DNA from: Streptomyces spiramenti
GTDB lineage: Bacteria; Actinomycetota; Actinomycetes; Streptomycetales; Streptomycetaceae
Length of the DNA: 39,856 bases
Reading direction: 5' to 3'
NCBI RefSeq assembly: GCF_012034385.1
Contig: NZ_JAAVJB010000022.1
Coordinates: 1 to 39,856 of the forward strand
This document shows, one piece after another, positions 8,523 through 16,185 of the stretch (the stretch's first letter is position 1; each line of letters opens with the position of its first letter). The notes beneath the pieces are model-generated. The model was not told the origin of the DNA. It ran no database searches and worked only from the letters and a program-made list of their open reading frames with translations. The position numbers and the translations under genes are program-made.

Positions 8523-8560
8523 CCTCCGGTGCGCCGCGGACCACCTCGGCGCACCGGAGG
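8523..8560 (+). terminator. Hairpin after the PIMT-like gene
   Basis: A perfect 13-bp inverted repeat (8523-8535 and 8548-8560) with a 12-nt loop begins 18 nt after the stop codon at 8505. It overlaps the first units of the tandem repeat at 8538-8600. Confidence 0.7.
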
Positions 8561-8600
8561 ACCACCTCGGCGCGTCGGGGGACCGCCTCGGCGCACCGGG
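8538..8600. repeat. Three tandem 21-bp units
   Basis: Three adjacent copies of a 21-bp unit (8538-8558, 8559-8579, 8580-8600) based on GGACCACCTCGGCGCACCGG, differing at a few positions. The length is a multiple of three but no coding frame is convincing. The first unit builds the right arm of the terminator hairpin. Confidence 0.7.
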
Positions 8601-8795
8601 GTCGTGTGCGGTCACCGCAGGCAGCGGCGCGGGCGGGCGACGTGCGGGTCCCGGCCACCGGTATGCCCGACGACCCCCGCACGACGCCCCGCCGCCCGCG
8701 GCCTCCGCGCCGGCGGTTCGATCGGTTCTGCCCCGTCGGACCTCCCGCCGGATCGCGCGGTGACCGACGGCGCGGCGACCTGCCATGCTGTGGAC

Positions 8796-9164
8796 ATGGA
8801 CCTTCCCGGCGGCATGCCCGTCGAAGGCGACGCACTCATCGTGCTGGACGTCCGACTCGGGGCGCCCCCCGTGCAGGTGCTGGCCCTGCGGGGGTCGGTC
8901 GATGCCCGGACCTGTGACGAGGTCACGAGAAGCGTCGTCCGGGCCAGGTCCCGAAGCCTCCCGGTGGTGATCGACCTCGGCGGCCTCAGCTTCGGGGACG
9001 AGACGCTGCTCGGCATCCTCCTCGACTGCCGTGACGACGTCACCACCGCATTCGTCGGGCCGCTGGCAGCCTCGTTCGAGCGACGTCTGGCGCGCACCGG
9101 GGCCGTCGGCGTGCTGACGATCCACGCCACGCTCGGGCAGGCGATCTCGGCCGTCAACCCTTGA
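8796..9164 (+). CDS. STAS-domain protein (anti-sigma factor antagonist-like) with altered phosphosite
   Basis: 122 residues forming one STAS domain, the fold of SpoIIAA/RsbV-type anti-anti-sigma factors. Core strands are VQVLALRGSVDA, then VVIDLGGLSF. In the canonical family a D-S-(S/T)-G-L-G loop carries the phosphorylated Ser; here it reads D68-E69-T70-L-L-G, so the Ser position is Glu. This mimics the phosphorylated, inactive state or makes the protein insensitive to kinase and phosphatase control. The next gene encodes a GAF-PP2C phosphatase, the usual partner class. A CATGCT hexamer ends 6 nt before ATG 8796 with GTGACC 18 nt further up, so the transcript may be leaderless. Confidence 0.75.
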   Translation: MDLPGGMPVEGDALIVLDVRLGAPPVQVLALRGSVDARTCDEVTRSVVRARSRSLPVVIDLGGLSFGDETLLGILLDCRDDVTTAFVGPLAASFERRLARTGAVGVLTIHATLGQAISAVNP

Positions 9165-9232
9165 CCCGCCGTCGACCGACGGCCCGCCCCGGCGGCCGGT
9201 GTGCCCACAGGGAGGATGGCGCCGCCGCCCAG

Positions 9233-11197
9233 ATGTCAACTATCTTGACGTCGTCGATGGAATCGGCGGAAAACGGGAGCGAACTGGTGGCGGGTCACTG
9301 TGGCGAGGCGTCCGACGACGCCGTTCCGACCGCGGTGGTCGCTCGCGCCGGGCGGCTTGAGTCGTTGCGCGACACCGGCCTGACCGCCGCCGCCGACCCG
9401 GGTATGGAGCGGTTCGCCCGCCTCGTCGCCAGCCTGGTGGCGGTGCCCGTGGCGCTGGTCTCCCTCGTGGAGAGCTCGCGGCAGGTCTTCCCCGGGATGG
9501 TCGGGCTCGGCCCGCCGTGGGGCGAGACCCGCCAGACGCCGCTCAGTCACTCCCTCTGCCGCCACGTCGTCGCCACCGGACAGCCGCTGATCTCGTCGGA
9601 CGTGCGACAGGAAGCGGACTTGGACCACACCCTGGCCTCGAAGGAACTCGGCGTCGTCGCCTACGCGGGCATGCCGCTCACCGACGCTCACGGCGAGGTC
9701 CTCGGCTCGCTGTGCGCGATCGACACCCGGCCCCGGGAGTGGACCGCCGACGAACTCGCCGACCTCGCCGACCTGGCCGCCGCGTGCAGCACGGAGCTGC
9801 GACTCCGCATCGCCTCCCGCGAGCGCGAACAGGCCCGCAAGGGAGAGGAGCAGGCGCGGCGCCGTGCCGACCAGCTGAACCAGCGAACCGGCCTGGCGCT
9901 CGCCCGCTCCCAACTGCTGCTGCGCGCCGCCGATCTGCTCGCCGACACCACCGGCCTCGACGACGTCCGGCAGAGCCTGCGGGACCTGGTCGCGGGCGAC
10001 CTCGCTCCCGCCTATGTAGGGGTCGTCCTGGTGGAGGACGGACGGCTGCGAAGGCTGGTGGACCGCACCGGCACCGCCCCCATGGAGACGACCTACCGCG
10101 TCTTCGAGCTGGACAGCGACTGGCCCTCCGCCCGCGCCGTCCGGGAGAACCGCATCGTCATCGTGGCGTCCCCGCGTGAACTCGCCGAAGAGTACGGTCC
10201 GGAGGCGGTCGCCGCCTATCGCAGCCTCGACCTGCACGCCGCCGTCTGCGTACCGCTGCCCGGCGCCGAACAGCCACTGGGCGCCCTGGTGATCGGCTGG
10301 GACCACTCCTACGAACTGGACGTGCTGGAGCAGGCCGTGCTGTCCGCGCTCGGCGGATACACCGCCAGGGCGGTCGAGCGGGCGATGTTCCTCGACGACC
10401 GGATCGACGTCGCCCGCCGGCTTCAGGAGTCCATGCTCACCGACCTCCCCAAGGTGGACGGGCTGGAGGTGGCCGCCCTCTACCGCCCCGCCGCCGTGGC
10501 CGACATGGTCGGCGGCGACTGGTACGACCTCTACCACCTGCCGGAGGCCGCGCAGGGCGGCGAGCCCGTGCCCCAACGGGCGACCCTGGCGGCCACCATC
10601 GGCGACATCACCGGCCACGACATGCACGCCGCCGCGCTGATGGGGCAGACGCGCAGCATGCTGCGGCAAGCCGACCTCGACCACGCCGGGGCGGACCCGG
10701 CCCAGGTGGTCACCGCACTGGAGCATGCCAACCGGTCCCTGGACATCGGGGCGAGCGGCACGCTCATCCACGCCCACTTGCGGCCCAGCTTCGCTGCGGA
10801 GCAGGGGAGTTGGGAGATGACATGGACCAACGCAGGCCATCCGCCGCCGCTGCTCGTCCTCCCCGACGGTCGTACCGAGCAGCCGGCCGACCACGACATG
10901 CTGCTGCACCCCTTCGTCTCGGCTCCCGAGCGCACCGTGTGCAGCGTGGTGCTGCCGCCGGGCGCGCTCGTCCTGCTGTACACCGACGGACTGGTCGAGT
11001 ACAGCGGCGCGGACATCGACGGCGAGATCCACCGGGTGGCCTCGTTCGTCACCGCACACCACGCGGAGCCACTCACCGGTCTGCTGGAGCGGCTGGCCGA
11101 GGAGATCCCCGGCCCGGAACCGTGCGACGACATCGCGCTGCTGGCCCTGCGGGTGCCTGAACTCCCCGGGGCCGCGGATGCGCCCGGGGCACCCTGA
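9233..11197 (+). CDS. PP2C/SpoIIE-type serine phosphatase with two GAF domains
   Basis: About 654 residues. The first GAF domain lies near 40-190 (SLVESSRQVFPGM, then SLCRHVVATGQPLI), followed by a short charged helix, a second GAF near 225-400, and a C-terminal PP2C/SpoIIE phosphatase from about 420. Metal-binding motifs are present: GGDWYDLYHLP, IGDITGHDMHAAALM, WTNAGHPPPLLVLPDG, LLYTDGLVEY and the late CDDIALLALR. Such proteins dephosphorylate STAS anti-anti-sigma factors in stress or developmental signalling; the STAS gene just upstream is the obvious candidate partner. The start is uncertain: ATG 9233 is listed, ATG 9257 is possible, and a TTG at 9161 overlaps the STAS stop (TTGA), which would allow translational coupling. 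Confidence 0.88.
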   Translation: MSTILTSSMESAENGSELVAGHCGEASDDAVPTAVVARAGRLESLRDTGLTAAADPGMERFARLVASLVAVPVALVSLVESSRQVFPGMVGLGPPWGETRQTPLSHSLCRHVVATGQPLISSDVRQEADLDHTLASKELGVVAYAGMPLTDAHGEVLGSLCAIDTRPREWTADELADLADLAAACSTELRLRIASREREQARKGEEQARRRADQLNQRTGLALARSQLLLRAADLLADTTGLDDVRQSLRDLVAGDLAPAYVGVVLVEDGRLRRLVDRTGTAPMETTYRVFELDSDWPSARAVRENRIVIVASPRELAEEYGPEAVAAYRSLDLHAAVCVPLPGAEQPLGALVIGWDHSYELDVLEQAVLSALGGYTARAVERAMFLDDRIDVARRLQESMLTDLPKVDGLEVAALYRPAAVADMVGGDWYDLYHLPEAAQGGEPVPQRATLAATIGDITGHDMHAAALMGQTRSMLRQADLDHAGADPAQVVTALEHANRSLDIGASGTLIHAHLRPSFAAEQGSWEMTWTNAGHPPPLLVLPDGRTEQPADHDMLLHPFVSAPERTVCSVVLPPGALVLLYTDGLVEYSGADIDGEIHRVASFVTAHHAEPLTGLLERLAEEIPGPEPCDDIALLALRVPELPGAADAPGAP

Positions 11198-11211
11198 CGT
11201 ACCCCGGGCGC
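11180..11211 (+). terminator. Hairpin overlapping the stop of the phosphatase gene
   Basis: Perfect 10-bp arms GCGCCCGGGG (11180-11189) and CCCCGGGCGC (11202-11211) with a 12-nt loop that contains the stop codon of the phosphatase gene. Confidence 0.65.
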
Positions 11212-11585
11212 CCCGGCCGACACGTCCCGTGCGTCGGCGTTCGGCGGCCCGCGCTGCCACCCCGCCGAGGCTGCCGGCCCCCGGTACCCGGCTTCCCCGC
11301 CCCCCTGGGCAGCCGGTGTACCGCCCGGCTGCCGCTCCTCGGCGGGTGGCCGTGCCGGTCGCCCCGTCCGCTCGGTGGGTATGTCCGGCGCCGCGTCCGA
11401 TCGGCTGGTACGTCCGCCGGCACCGGGCCCGTGACGGCGGTGCGGCACCGCGTGAACCGCCCTGCCCGGAGCGTAGGGTGGGCAGCGCTCCGGCCGTGAC
11501 CGGGGCCCCGCCGCTGTGGCCGGACGTCGACCGCGAAGCCGCTCGTGAGTGCGCCGGTATCGCTTCACCGTCGAAGGGCCGCCCT
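11212..11585. other. Intergenic region, no gene seen
   Basis: About 370 bases, GC-rich, without a supported gene, repeat or clear promoter. The reading frame of the next gene is open through it, but codon position bias and the ribosome-binding site at 11572-11578 argue that translation starts at 11586. Confidence 0.4.
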
Positions 11586-12137
11586 GTGCCGACGCCCGCC
11601 ACCGAGTGGCAGGAACGTATCGACCTGCTGCACGCACAGGCCAGAGCCCTCCTCGACGACCTGTCGGGAGCGCCGCTCGACCAACGGCTCGCGGCGCTCG
11701 CCCGGCTCGAACACGGTTCGGCGGAGCTCTACGGCGAGGCGCTTCGGCAGGCCGCGATCCACGCGCGGCACCAGGGTTGGGGACTGCGACGGATCGGCCG
11801 CGCCACGGACCGTTCGCACGAACAGATCCGCATCCTCACCACACAGCCGGACGCGCCGCAGCCGGCCGCCTCGCAGTCGGACACCCCGCCGCGGGCTGCC
11901 GCCGCCCCGAGCACGACCGCGACGGCAGCTCCGGCGTCCACGTCGGCATCGTCGGCGACGACGACGGCGACGACCAGCGGGGCAGCCACCGCTGAGAACA
12001 CGGCCGAGGCACCGGCCGAGAACCCGGCCGAGACCACGGCTGCGGCCACCGCCTCGACCACCACCGGTGAGACCGGCCCAGCCGCCGACGACCGTGAACC
12101 CCCACCCGGCCCGCCACCGGCTCCCCGAACCTCCTGA
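11586..12137 (+). CDS. Hypothetical protein with helical N-terminus and Ala/Thr-rich tail
   Basis: 183 residues from GTG 11586, which follows GAAGGGCC at a normal distance. Residues 1-85 are helical and include GWGLRRIGRATDRSHEQIRIL, which looks like a helix-turn-helix of the kind used to judge when a small regulator binds. Residues 90-183 are low complexity (Ala, Thr, Pro, Glu), probably disordered. No family is recognised. It converges on the small gene at 12198-12461. Confidence 0.6.
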   Translation: MPTPATEWQERIDLLHAQARALLDDLSGAPLDQRLAALARLEHGSAELYGEALRQAAIHARHQGWGLRRIGRATDRSHEQIRILTTQPDAPQPAASQSDTPPRAAAAPSTTATAAPASTSASSATTTATTSGAATAENTAEAPAENPAETTAAATASTTTGETGPAADDREPPPGPPPAPRTS

Positions 12138-12151
12138 AGCAGCCCCCGGGC

Positions 12152-12181
12152 CCCGCCGCCTCCGCCCCCCGGGTCGGCGGG
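12152..12181. terminator. Possible terminator between convergent genes
   Basis: Seven-bp arms CCCGCCG (12152-12158) and CGGCGGG (12175-12181) with a 16-nt loop lie between the stops of convergent genes (12137 and 12198). The stem is modest. Confidence 0.4.
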
Positions 12182-12197
12182 CGGACTTTCTGCTTTC

Positions 12198-12461
12198 TCA
12201 GGGGCGTGGGCGACGGACGAGGATGCTCAACTCCGTCACCAGGGTGCGGACGTCCTCGACGTGGAGGGTGCCGAGGTGGACCCGGTGGCCGGAGCGGCGG
12301 CAGGTGTCGCAGGGAGCGACCACCGTCATGTCGTCCAGCTCGACGCCCAGGCTCCGCAGCAGGCGGAAGAGTTCGCGCGCCGCGGCCTCTGCGGCCTCAC
12401 GGTCCGGGTCGGTGAAGTCGATGTCGTCGGTGAAGCCGGTAGCGTCAGTTCTGTCGAGCAC
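12198..12461 (-). CDS. Small hypothetical protein with a CxxC motif
   Basis: 87 residues from GTG 12461, preceded by GGGAGA at 7 nt. An acidic N-terminus (DFTDPDREAAEAAARELFRLL) leads into VVAPCDTCRRSGH, a C-x-x-C pair that might bind metal, and a C-terminal helix. No family is recognised. The frame runs open far upstream, but that part is antisense-like and low quality. Twenty nt separate it from the upstream gene 12482-12913, so they probably form one operon. Confidence 0.6.
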   Translation of the reverse strand: MLDRTDATGFTDDIDFTDPDREAAEAAARELFRLLRSLGVELDDMTVVAPCDTCRRSGHRVHLGTLHVEDVRTLVTELSILVRRPRP

Positions 12462-12481
12462 GAGTCGGTCTCCCGGTGGGG

Positions 12482-12913
12482 TCAGGCGGCGCGCAGCAGG
12501 CGTCGTGCGGTCGTGTGGCGGTGGATCGGCCGGGCGGAGAGGGAGTAGTGGACCTCGACATGTCCGAGGCCGCAGAGACGGTCCGGGCCGCGGGCGTTGA
12601 CGCTCACCGGCCGCCCTTCGCACAGCGCACGGCGCTGCACCTGCTGGTAGCCGAGGTCGGTCGCCCACTCCGCGAAGACCAGCCCCGGGTTCCAACTCCC
12701 TTCGGTGACGGGGGCGAGGACGGTCGTCGGGAACGGCCCACGCGGGTCGGCCGGCGGGTCCAGCGCGGTCGCCAGACGCTCGGCCTGCCCACGCATCCAG
12801 GCCAGCGCCCCCTCGGGGGAGGCCGCCCAGTGGCCACCGAGGTGCCACTCGCCGCCTGCGTCCGGGCTGCGCACCACCGTCTCCGCCCAGTAGCCGTCGG
12901 CATGCCGAATCAC
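12482..12913 (-). CDS. Hypothetical protein
   Basis: 143 residues from GTG 12913, chosen because GGGGG stands about 6 nt upstream. Visible features are an N-terminal VIRHADGYWAETV strand region, GGEWHLGGHWAASPEGALAWM and a C-terminal VEVHYSLSARPIHRHTTARRLL. No family is recognised. A longer form from GTG 12994 would add a hydrophobic segment (MLLAAVLLAAVLLTA) encoded by a 15-bp tandem repeat, and would turn it into a membrane-anchored protein. It sits in a small minus-strand group beside the divergent XRE/DUF397 system. Confidence 0.55.
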   Translation of the reverse strand: MIRHADGYWAETVVRSPDAGGEWHLGGHWAASPEGALAWMRGQAERLATALDPPADPRGPFPTTVLAPVTEGSWNPGLVFAEWATDLGYQQVQRRALCEGRPVSVNARGPDRLCGLGHVEVHYSLSARPIHRHTTARRLLRAA

Positions 12914-12955
12914 GCGGTACCCCCGGAGGCCCGGAGCGATCGCACGGTGTGCGGT

Positions 12956-13015
12956 GAGAAGCACTGCCGCGAGAAGCACTGCCGCGAGAAGCACTGCCCC
13001 GAGAAGTACTGCGCA
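12956..13015. repeat. Four tandem 15-bp units
   Basis: Units at 12956, 12971, 12986 and 13001 follow GAGAAGCACTGCCGC: two identical copies, one with one change, and one diverged. The period is a multiple of three, so copy-number change would keep the frame of the gene at 12482-12913 if its longer start at 12994 is used. Confidence 0.85.
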
Positions 13016-13106
13016 GGGAATGCACGCGGGGTGGTGAACGAGGTGCGCCGGGGGGATCGCGACGTGGCCCGAGTCATGATTCCGGGAGATTCATTGAACG
13101 GGATCT

Positions 13107-13253
13107 TCATCGTTCGCCCAACTTCCTGAGATGTTCCTCAATGCGCGCCGCGAGTTCCGCACTCCGGGCCAGAAGCTGGGCGAGCGTCGGCAGGTCGGAT
13201 TCCTCCGCCGGCGGTTCAGGCGGTGGCGGGGATTCCGCTTCGTCGTTGTTCAC
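13107..13253 (-). CDS. Small hypothetical protein, Pro-rich then coiled
   Basis: 48 residues from GTG 13253: an acidic, Pro-rich N-terminus (NNDEAESPPPPEPPAEESD) followed by an amphipathic helix LARSAELAARIEEHLRKLGER. There is no strong ribosome-binding site, so the start is uncertain. It is divergent from the XRE regulator and upstream of the two small minus-strand genes. It could be a small partner of these, or not be expressed. Confidence 0.45.
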   Translation of the reverse strand: MNNDEAESPPPPEPPAEESDLPTLAQLLARSAELAARIEEHLRKLGER

Positions 13254-13439
13254 GCGAGGGCCGCCCGGGGGAGTGCGGTCGCCTCGCGCGAGAGAAACCG
13301 CAGGCCAGCGGTGCGCGGCGGCGAGTGGTGCGAAGGATGGGAACTGCGGAAACACGGATGGGGCGACACCGCAGGAGGCCCGGAGGCGCGCATTGTCGCA
13401 CGCGATTTCCGTGCTTCTCGCCGTTTGTGGCGTGTCATG

Positions 13440-13457
13440 GATTCGAATCCTCGAATC
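13440..13457. promoter_or_regulatory. Operator-like inverted repeat in the divergent region 13254-13572
   Basis: GATTCGA-ATCC-TCGAATC is a perfect 7-bp inverted repeat 116 bp before the XRE start and 187 bp before the divergent small gene. It is a candidate site for the XRE protein. The rest of the 320-bp intergenic region shows no gene. Confidence 0.45.
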
Positions 13458-13572
13458 TGTGCATGTGGGGCGCAGGTGACTGTTTGTAGCTCTAGGGTTG
13501 CGCTCGGTTCGGTGGACACGCCAGTGGTTCACCGATGAGCCGCATTCCGTCATGTGAAGGGAGAGGAGGACC

Positions 13573-14397
13573 ATGACCGCCGAACGCATCACCCCGTCTC
13601 CGAAGGTTTCCTTGCTGGAGTTCTTCGGGACGGAGCTGCGGCGCCTGCGCACGAAGGCGTCGTGGGCGCAGGGGGAGCTTGCCTCGGCCGCCCACACCAC
13701 CCAGTCGATGATCTGCAAGATCGAACGGGCCCGGCAGGTGCCGTCGATCGAGATGTCCGAGAGCCTGGACGCCGCGCTGGCCACCGACGGCCACTTCGCC
13801 CGCCTGCACCCCCTGGTGCTGGCCTACGCCTACCCCGCCTGGTTCCTGCCGTACGTCGAGATGGAGCGGGAGGCGACCGCAATCCGCGAGTTTCAGGGGC
13901 AAGTGGTCCCTGGGCTTCTCCAGACCGAGGCGTACGCGCGTGCGCTCCTCTCGACTCGACGGCCGGACAGCCTCGATGATCTCGTGACGTCACGGCTGAG
14001 TCGCCAGGAGGTGCTGGAGAGACCTAGCCGGCCACGTGCATGGTTCGTCTTGGACGAGCAAGTGCTCCGGCGCAGAGTCGGTGACGCACGGCTCGTCGGT
14101 GAACAACTGGAACGATTGCTGTCCGCGGCGAGCGAGCCGAGGACGGTGGTCCAGATCATTCCGGACAGCCGAGGTGTACACGCTGGACTCGATGGAAGCT
14201 TCTCTCTGCTCAGCAGCTCCTCGGGAGAAGTGCTGCACCTGGAGGGCTTCTTCGAGGGGCGACTGAGCATCGATCCGACCGAGACCGCGGAGGCCCTTCA
14301 CGCCTATGATTTGCTCCGGGCGGATGCTCTACCGCCCTGTCAATCGGCCGACCTGATTCGCGAGTACCTGAGAGGTCTGACGACATGGGGAACCTGA
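13573..14397 (+). CDS. XRE-family regulator with DUF5753 domain
   Basis: 274-aa regulator of the type paired with DUF397 proteins throughout Streptomyces (BldB/WhiJ-like systems). An N-terminal helix-turn-helix lies at about residues 14-65 (ELRRLRTKASWAQGELA, then TTQSMICKIERARQVPS). DUF5753 covers about 85-265, with the signature FQGQVVPGLLQTEAYARALL and VVQIIPDSRGVHAGLDGSFSLL. The start ATG 13573 follows GGAGAGGAGG, a strong ribosome-binding site. The stop overlaps the start of the DUF397 gene by 13 nt. Known systems act in developmental control or as phage and toxin-antitoxin-like modules; which one applies here is unknown. Confidence 0.92.
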   Translation: MTAERITPSPKVSLLEFFGTELRRLRTKASWAQGELASAAHTTQSMICKIERARQVPSIEMSESLDAALATDGHFARLHPLVLAYAYPAWFLPYVEMEREATAIREFQGQVVPGLLQTEAYARALLSTRRPDSLDDLVTSRLSRQEVLERPSRPRAWFVLDEQVLRRRVGDARLVGEQLERLLSAASEPRTVVQIIPDSRGVHAGLDGSFSLLSSSSGEVLHLEGFFEGRLSIDPTETAEALHAYDLLRADALPPCQSADLIREYLRGLTTWGT

Positions 14398-14594
14398 ACG
14401 GGCTGTCCGTCGAGTGGCGGAAGTCCAGCTACAGCGGCACCAACGGTGGCAACTGCCTGGAGACTGGTCGCGGCCTGTCCGGCACGGTCCCGGTGCGTGA
14501 CTCGAAGCTGTCCGACAGTCCGGTGCTGAGCTTCCCGAGCGCCGGTTGGGGCGAGTTCCTGGCCACGGTCAAGGACGGCCGCTTCTCCGCCTGA
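14385..14594 (+). CDS. DUF397 protein
   Basis: 69 residues with the whole DUF397 signature: VEWRKSSYSGTNGGNCLE, then VPVRDSKLSDSPVLSFPS and WGEFLATVKDGRFS. Such small proteins bind or antagonise the cognate XRE/DUF5753 regulator. The gene overlaps the regulator gene by 13 nt, so it is translationally coupled. Confidence 0.93.
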   Translation: MGNLNGLSVEWRKSSYSGTNGGNCLETGRGLSGTVPVRDSKLSDSPVLSFPSAGWGEFLATVKDGRFSA

Positions 14595-14740
14595 GTGCAA
14601 CGCGTGCGACGTCAGGACCCCGCCGGGTCGGATGAGTGAACCGGCGGGGTTCGCGCTGTTACGGCGGTCTTGCGCACCGTCCGGGCCGCCGGTCACCGTG
14701 GTGGGTCCAGGGACCCGGCTCGCCCACCCGGAGGTGGCGC

Positions 14741-15025
14741 ATGCACCGCGACCGATTCATCTGGCGGAAGTCCAGCTACAGCGGCCCGAACGGCGGCGAC
14801 TGCCTGGAGGTCGGCTACGACCCGCGCTGCTGCGGCCCGGTCGACTGGCACCGGTCGAGCCACAGCAGCAGCAACGGCGGCGCGTGCCTCGAAGCCGGGC
14901 GCGGCCTGGCGACCGTCGTCCCGGTGCGCGACTCCAAGCTGCACGACAGCCCCATCCTGGCCTTTCCGCCCTCAGGCTGGCTGGCCTTCGTGGCCACGGT
15001 GACGGACGCCCACCCCACGCGCTGA
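14741..15025 (+). CDS. Second DUF397 protein with a duplicated N-terminal half
   Basis: 94 residues from ATG 14741 with GGAGG at 6 nt. The first part FIWRKSSYSGPNGGDCLEVG is the N-terminal half of DUF397. It is followed by WHRSSHSSSNGGACLEAGRG, a second copy of the same half, then the normal C-terminal half VPVRDSKLHDSPILAFPPSGWLAFVATV. A Cys-Cys pair (RCCGP) lies in the linker. The half-domain duplication is unusual. It lies 146 nt after the first DUF397 gene and may be co-transcribed. Confidence 0.88.
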   Translation: MHRDRFIWRKSSYSGPNGGDCLEVGYDPRCCGPVDWHRSSHSSSNGGACLEAGRGLATVVPVRDSKLHDSPILAFPPSGWLAFVATVTDAHPTR

Positions 15026-15058
15026 GGCGCCGCGCGTCGTCCCGTTCACCGCGCGGGG

Positions 15059-15089
15059 TTGAGTCTCAAGCGGGTTGAGACCGCAGAGT
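15059..15089 (+). promoter_or_regulatory. MerR-type promoter with 19-bp spacer and palindromic operator
   Basis: A TTGAGT -35 box (15059-15064) and a CAGAGT -10-like box (15084-15089) are separated by exactly 19 bp, the long spacer of MerR-controlled promoters. Inside lies GTCTCAA-GCGGG-TTGAGAC (15063-15081), a perfect 7-bp inverted repeat. The GTG start of the MerR gene follows 6 nt after the -10 box, implying autoregulation and a leaderless transcript. Confidence 0.75.
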
Positions 15090-15095
15090 GGCAGC

Positions 15096-16124
15096 GTGAA
15101 CGACGACGAGACGATGTACCCGATCGGAGACGTGGCGCGCCGCACCGGCCTCAGCGTCAGCGCCATCCGCTTCTACGCCGACGCCGGTGTCGTGGAGCCC
15201 TCCGGGCTCACGCCCGCCGGCTACCGCCTGTACTCCATCGAGGCCGTGGCCCGCCTGGAGATGGTCCGCACCCTGCGCGACCTCGACACCGGCCTGGACG
15301 ACATCCGACAGCTCATAGCCGGCCGGACGACCGTCCACGAACTGGCCACCGCGCATCTGGAGGTCCTGGAACGGGAGGCGTCCCGGCTGCGCGCCCGCCG
15401 CGCGGTGCTCCGGGCCATCGTCCGCCAGCGAGGCAGCGCCGAGCAGATCGCCCTGCTGCACCGCCTCGTCACCATGTCGGACGAGGAGCGAGTGCGGCTG
15501 ATCGAGGAGTTCTGGGCCGACGTGAGCGACGGCCTCAACGAGAACCCGCGGTTCGTGGCCGAGCTGAACTCGGCGCCGCCCCGGCTCCCGGACGAGCCGA
15601 CCCCGGAGCAGCTGGACGCCTGGATCGAGTTGGCGTCGATGGTCAGCGATCCGGAGGTGCGGCGCGCGATCCGCGACGACTTGAACGACCGCTTCACCGA
15701 CGGCCCTGGCCAGATGCTGGTCTCCCCGTCGGCGCTCGCCTCCTACGAGAGCGCCACCCCGCTCATCGAGGAGGCCGTCGAGGCGCACAAGGCCGGCGTC
15801 GCCCCGGACTCGCCCCTCGGCCAGGAGCTGGCCGCCCGCTACCTCGCCTGGCTCGGCGAGATGTTCGGCGCCTCCTTCGAGGAGCCGGAGACGCGCGACG
15901 AGATCGGCCGCGGGCTGCTGGAGATCGAGCCGGCCATCCTCGCCGACCTGGAACAGACAGCCCAGGGCCCACCCGCCACCGACCCCCAGGAGCGCTACCA
16001 GCACCTCGTCCAGGTCATCAGCGGCACCCTGGAATCCAACAACGCCCAACTAGCCGACTACGCCCGAGCCTTCACCTGGCTCTCCACCGCCCTCACCCCC
16101 ACCACCACCCCACCCTCCGACTAA
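15096..16124 (+). CDS. MerR-family transcriptional regulator
   Basis: 342 residues. The N-terminal winged helix-turn-helix (about 6-75) reads YPIGDVARRTGLSVSAIRFY then GYRLYSIEAVARLEMVRTLRDL; a coiled helix (about 80-115) and a long helical effector domain follow, with RLVTMSDEERVRLIEEFWAD and DPEVRRAIRDDLNDRF. The effector domain is not one that I can name; related actinobacterial MerR proteins sense small molecules. GTG 15096 is chosen because it sits 6 nt after the -10 box of its own promoter. The half from about residue 106 on is duplicated nearly exactly at 28398-29107. Confidence 0.88.
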   Translation: MNDDETMYPIGDVARRTGLSVSAIRFYADAGVVEPSGLTPAGYRLYSIEAVARLEMVRTLRDLDTGLDDIRQLIAGRTTVHELATAHLEVLEREASRLRARRAVLRAIVRQRGSAEQIALLHRLVTMSDEERVRLIEEFWADVSDGLNENPRFVAELNSAPPRLPDEPTPEQLDAWIELASMVSDPEVRRAIRDDLNDRFTDGPGQMLVSPSALASYESATPLIEEAVEAHKAGVAPDSPLGQELAARYLAWLGEMFGASFEEPETRDEIGRGLLEIEPAILADLEQTAQGPPATDPQERYQHLVQVISGTLESNNAQLADYARAFTWLSTALTPTTTPPSD

Positions 16125-16185
16125 CAGCCCCGCCCACCAGGCTGACCCCTGCATCCCGTTCATTCCTGACCTCGCCAATCAGGCC
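15411..16185 (+). repeat. Long direct repeat, left copy (MerR 3' half plus about 60 bp)
   Basis: This segment matches 28398-29161 in the same orientation, with only scattered, mostly synonymous differences over the coding part and weaker similarity through the first 60 bases after the stop. The Rhs/LamG block lies between the two copies. Exact ends and identity need an alignment. Confidence 0.85.

Noticed and set aside
12956..13015. Possible CRISPR-like array
   Set aside because: Units are adjacent with no spacers, 15 bp long and only four; no cas genes are present.
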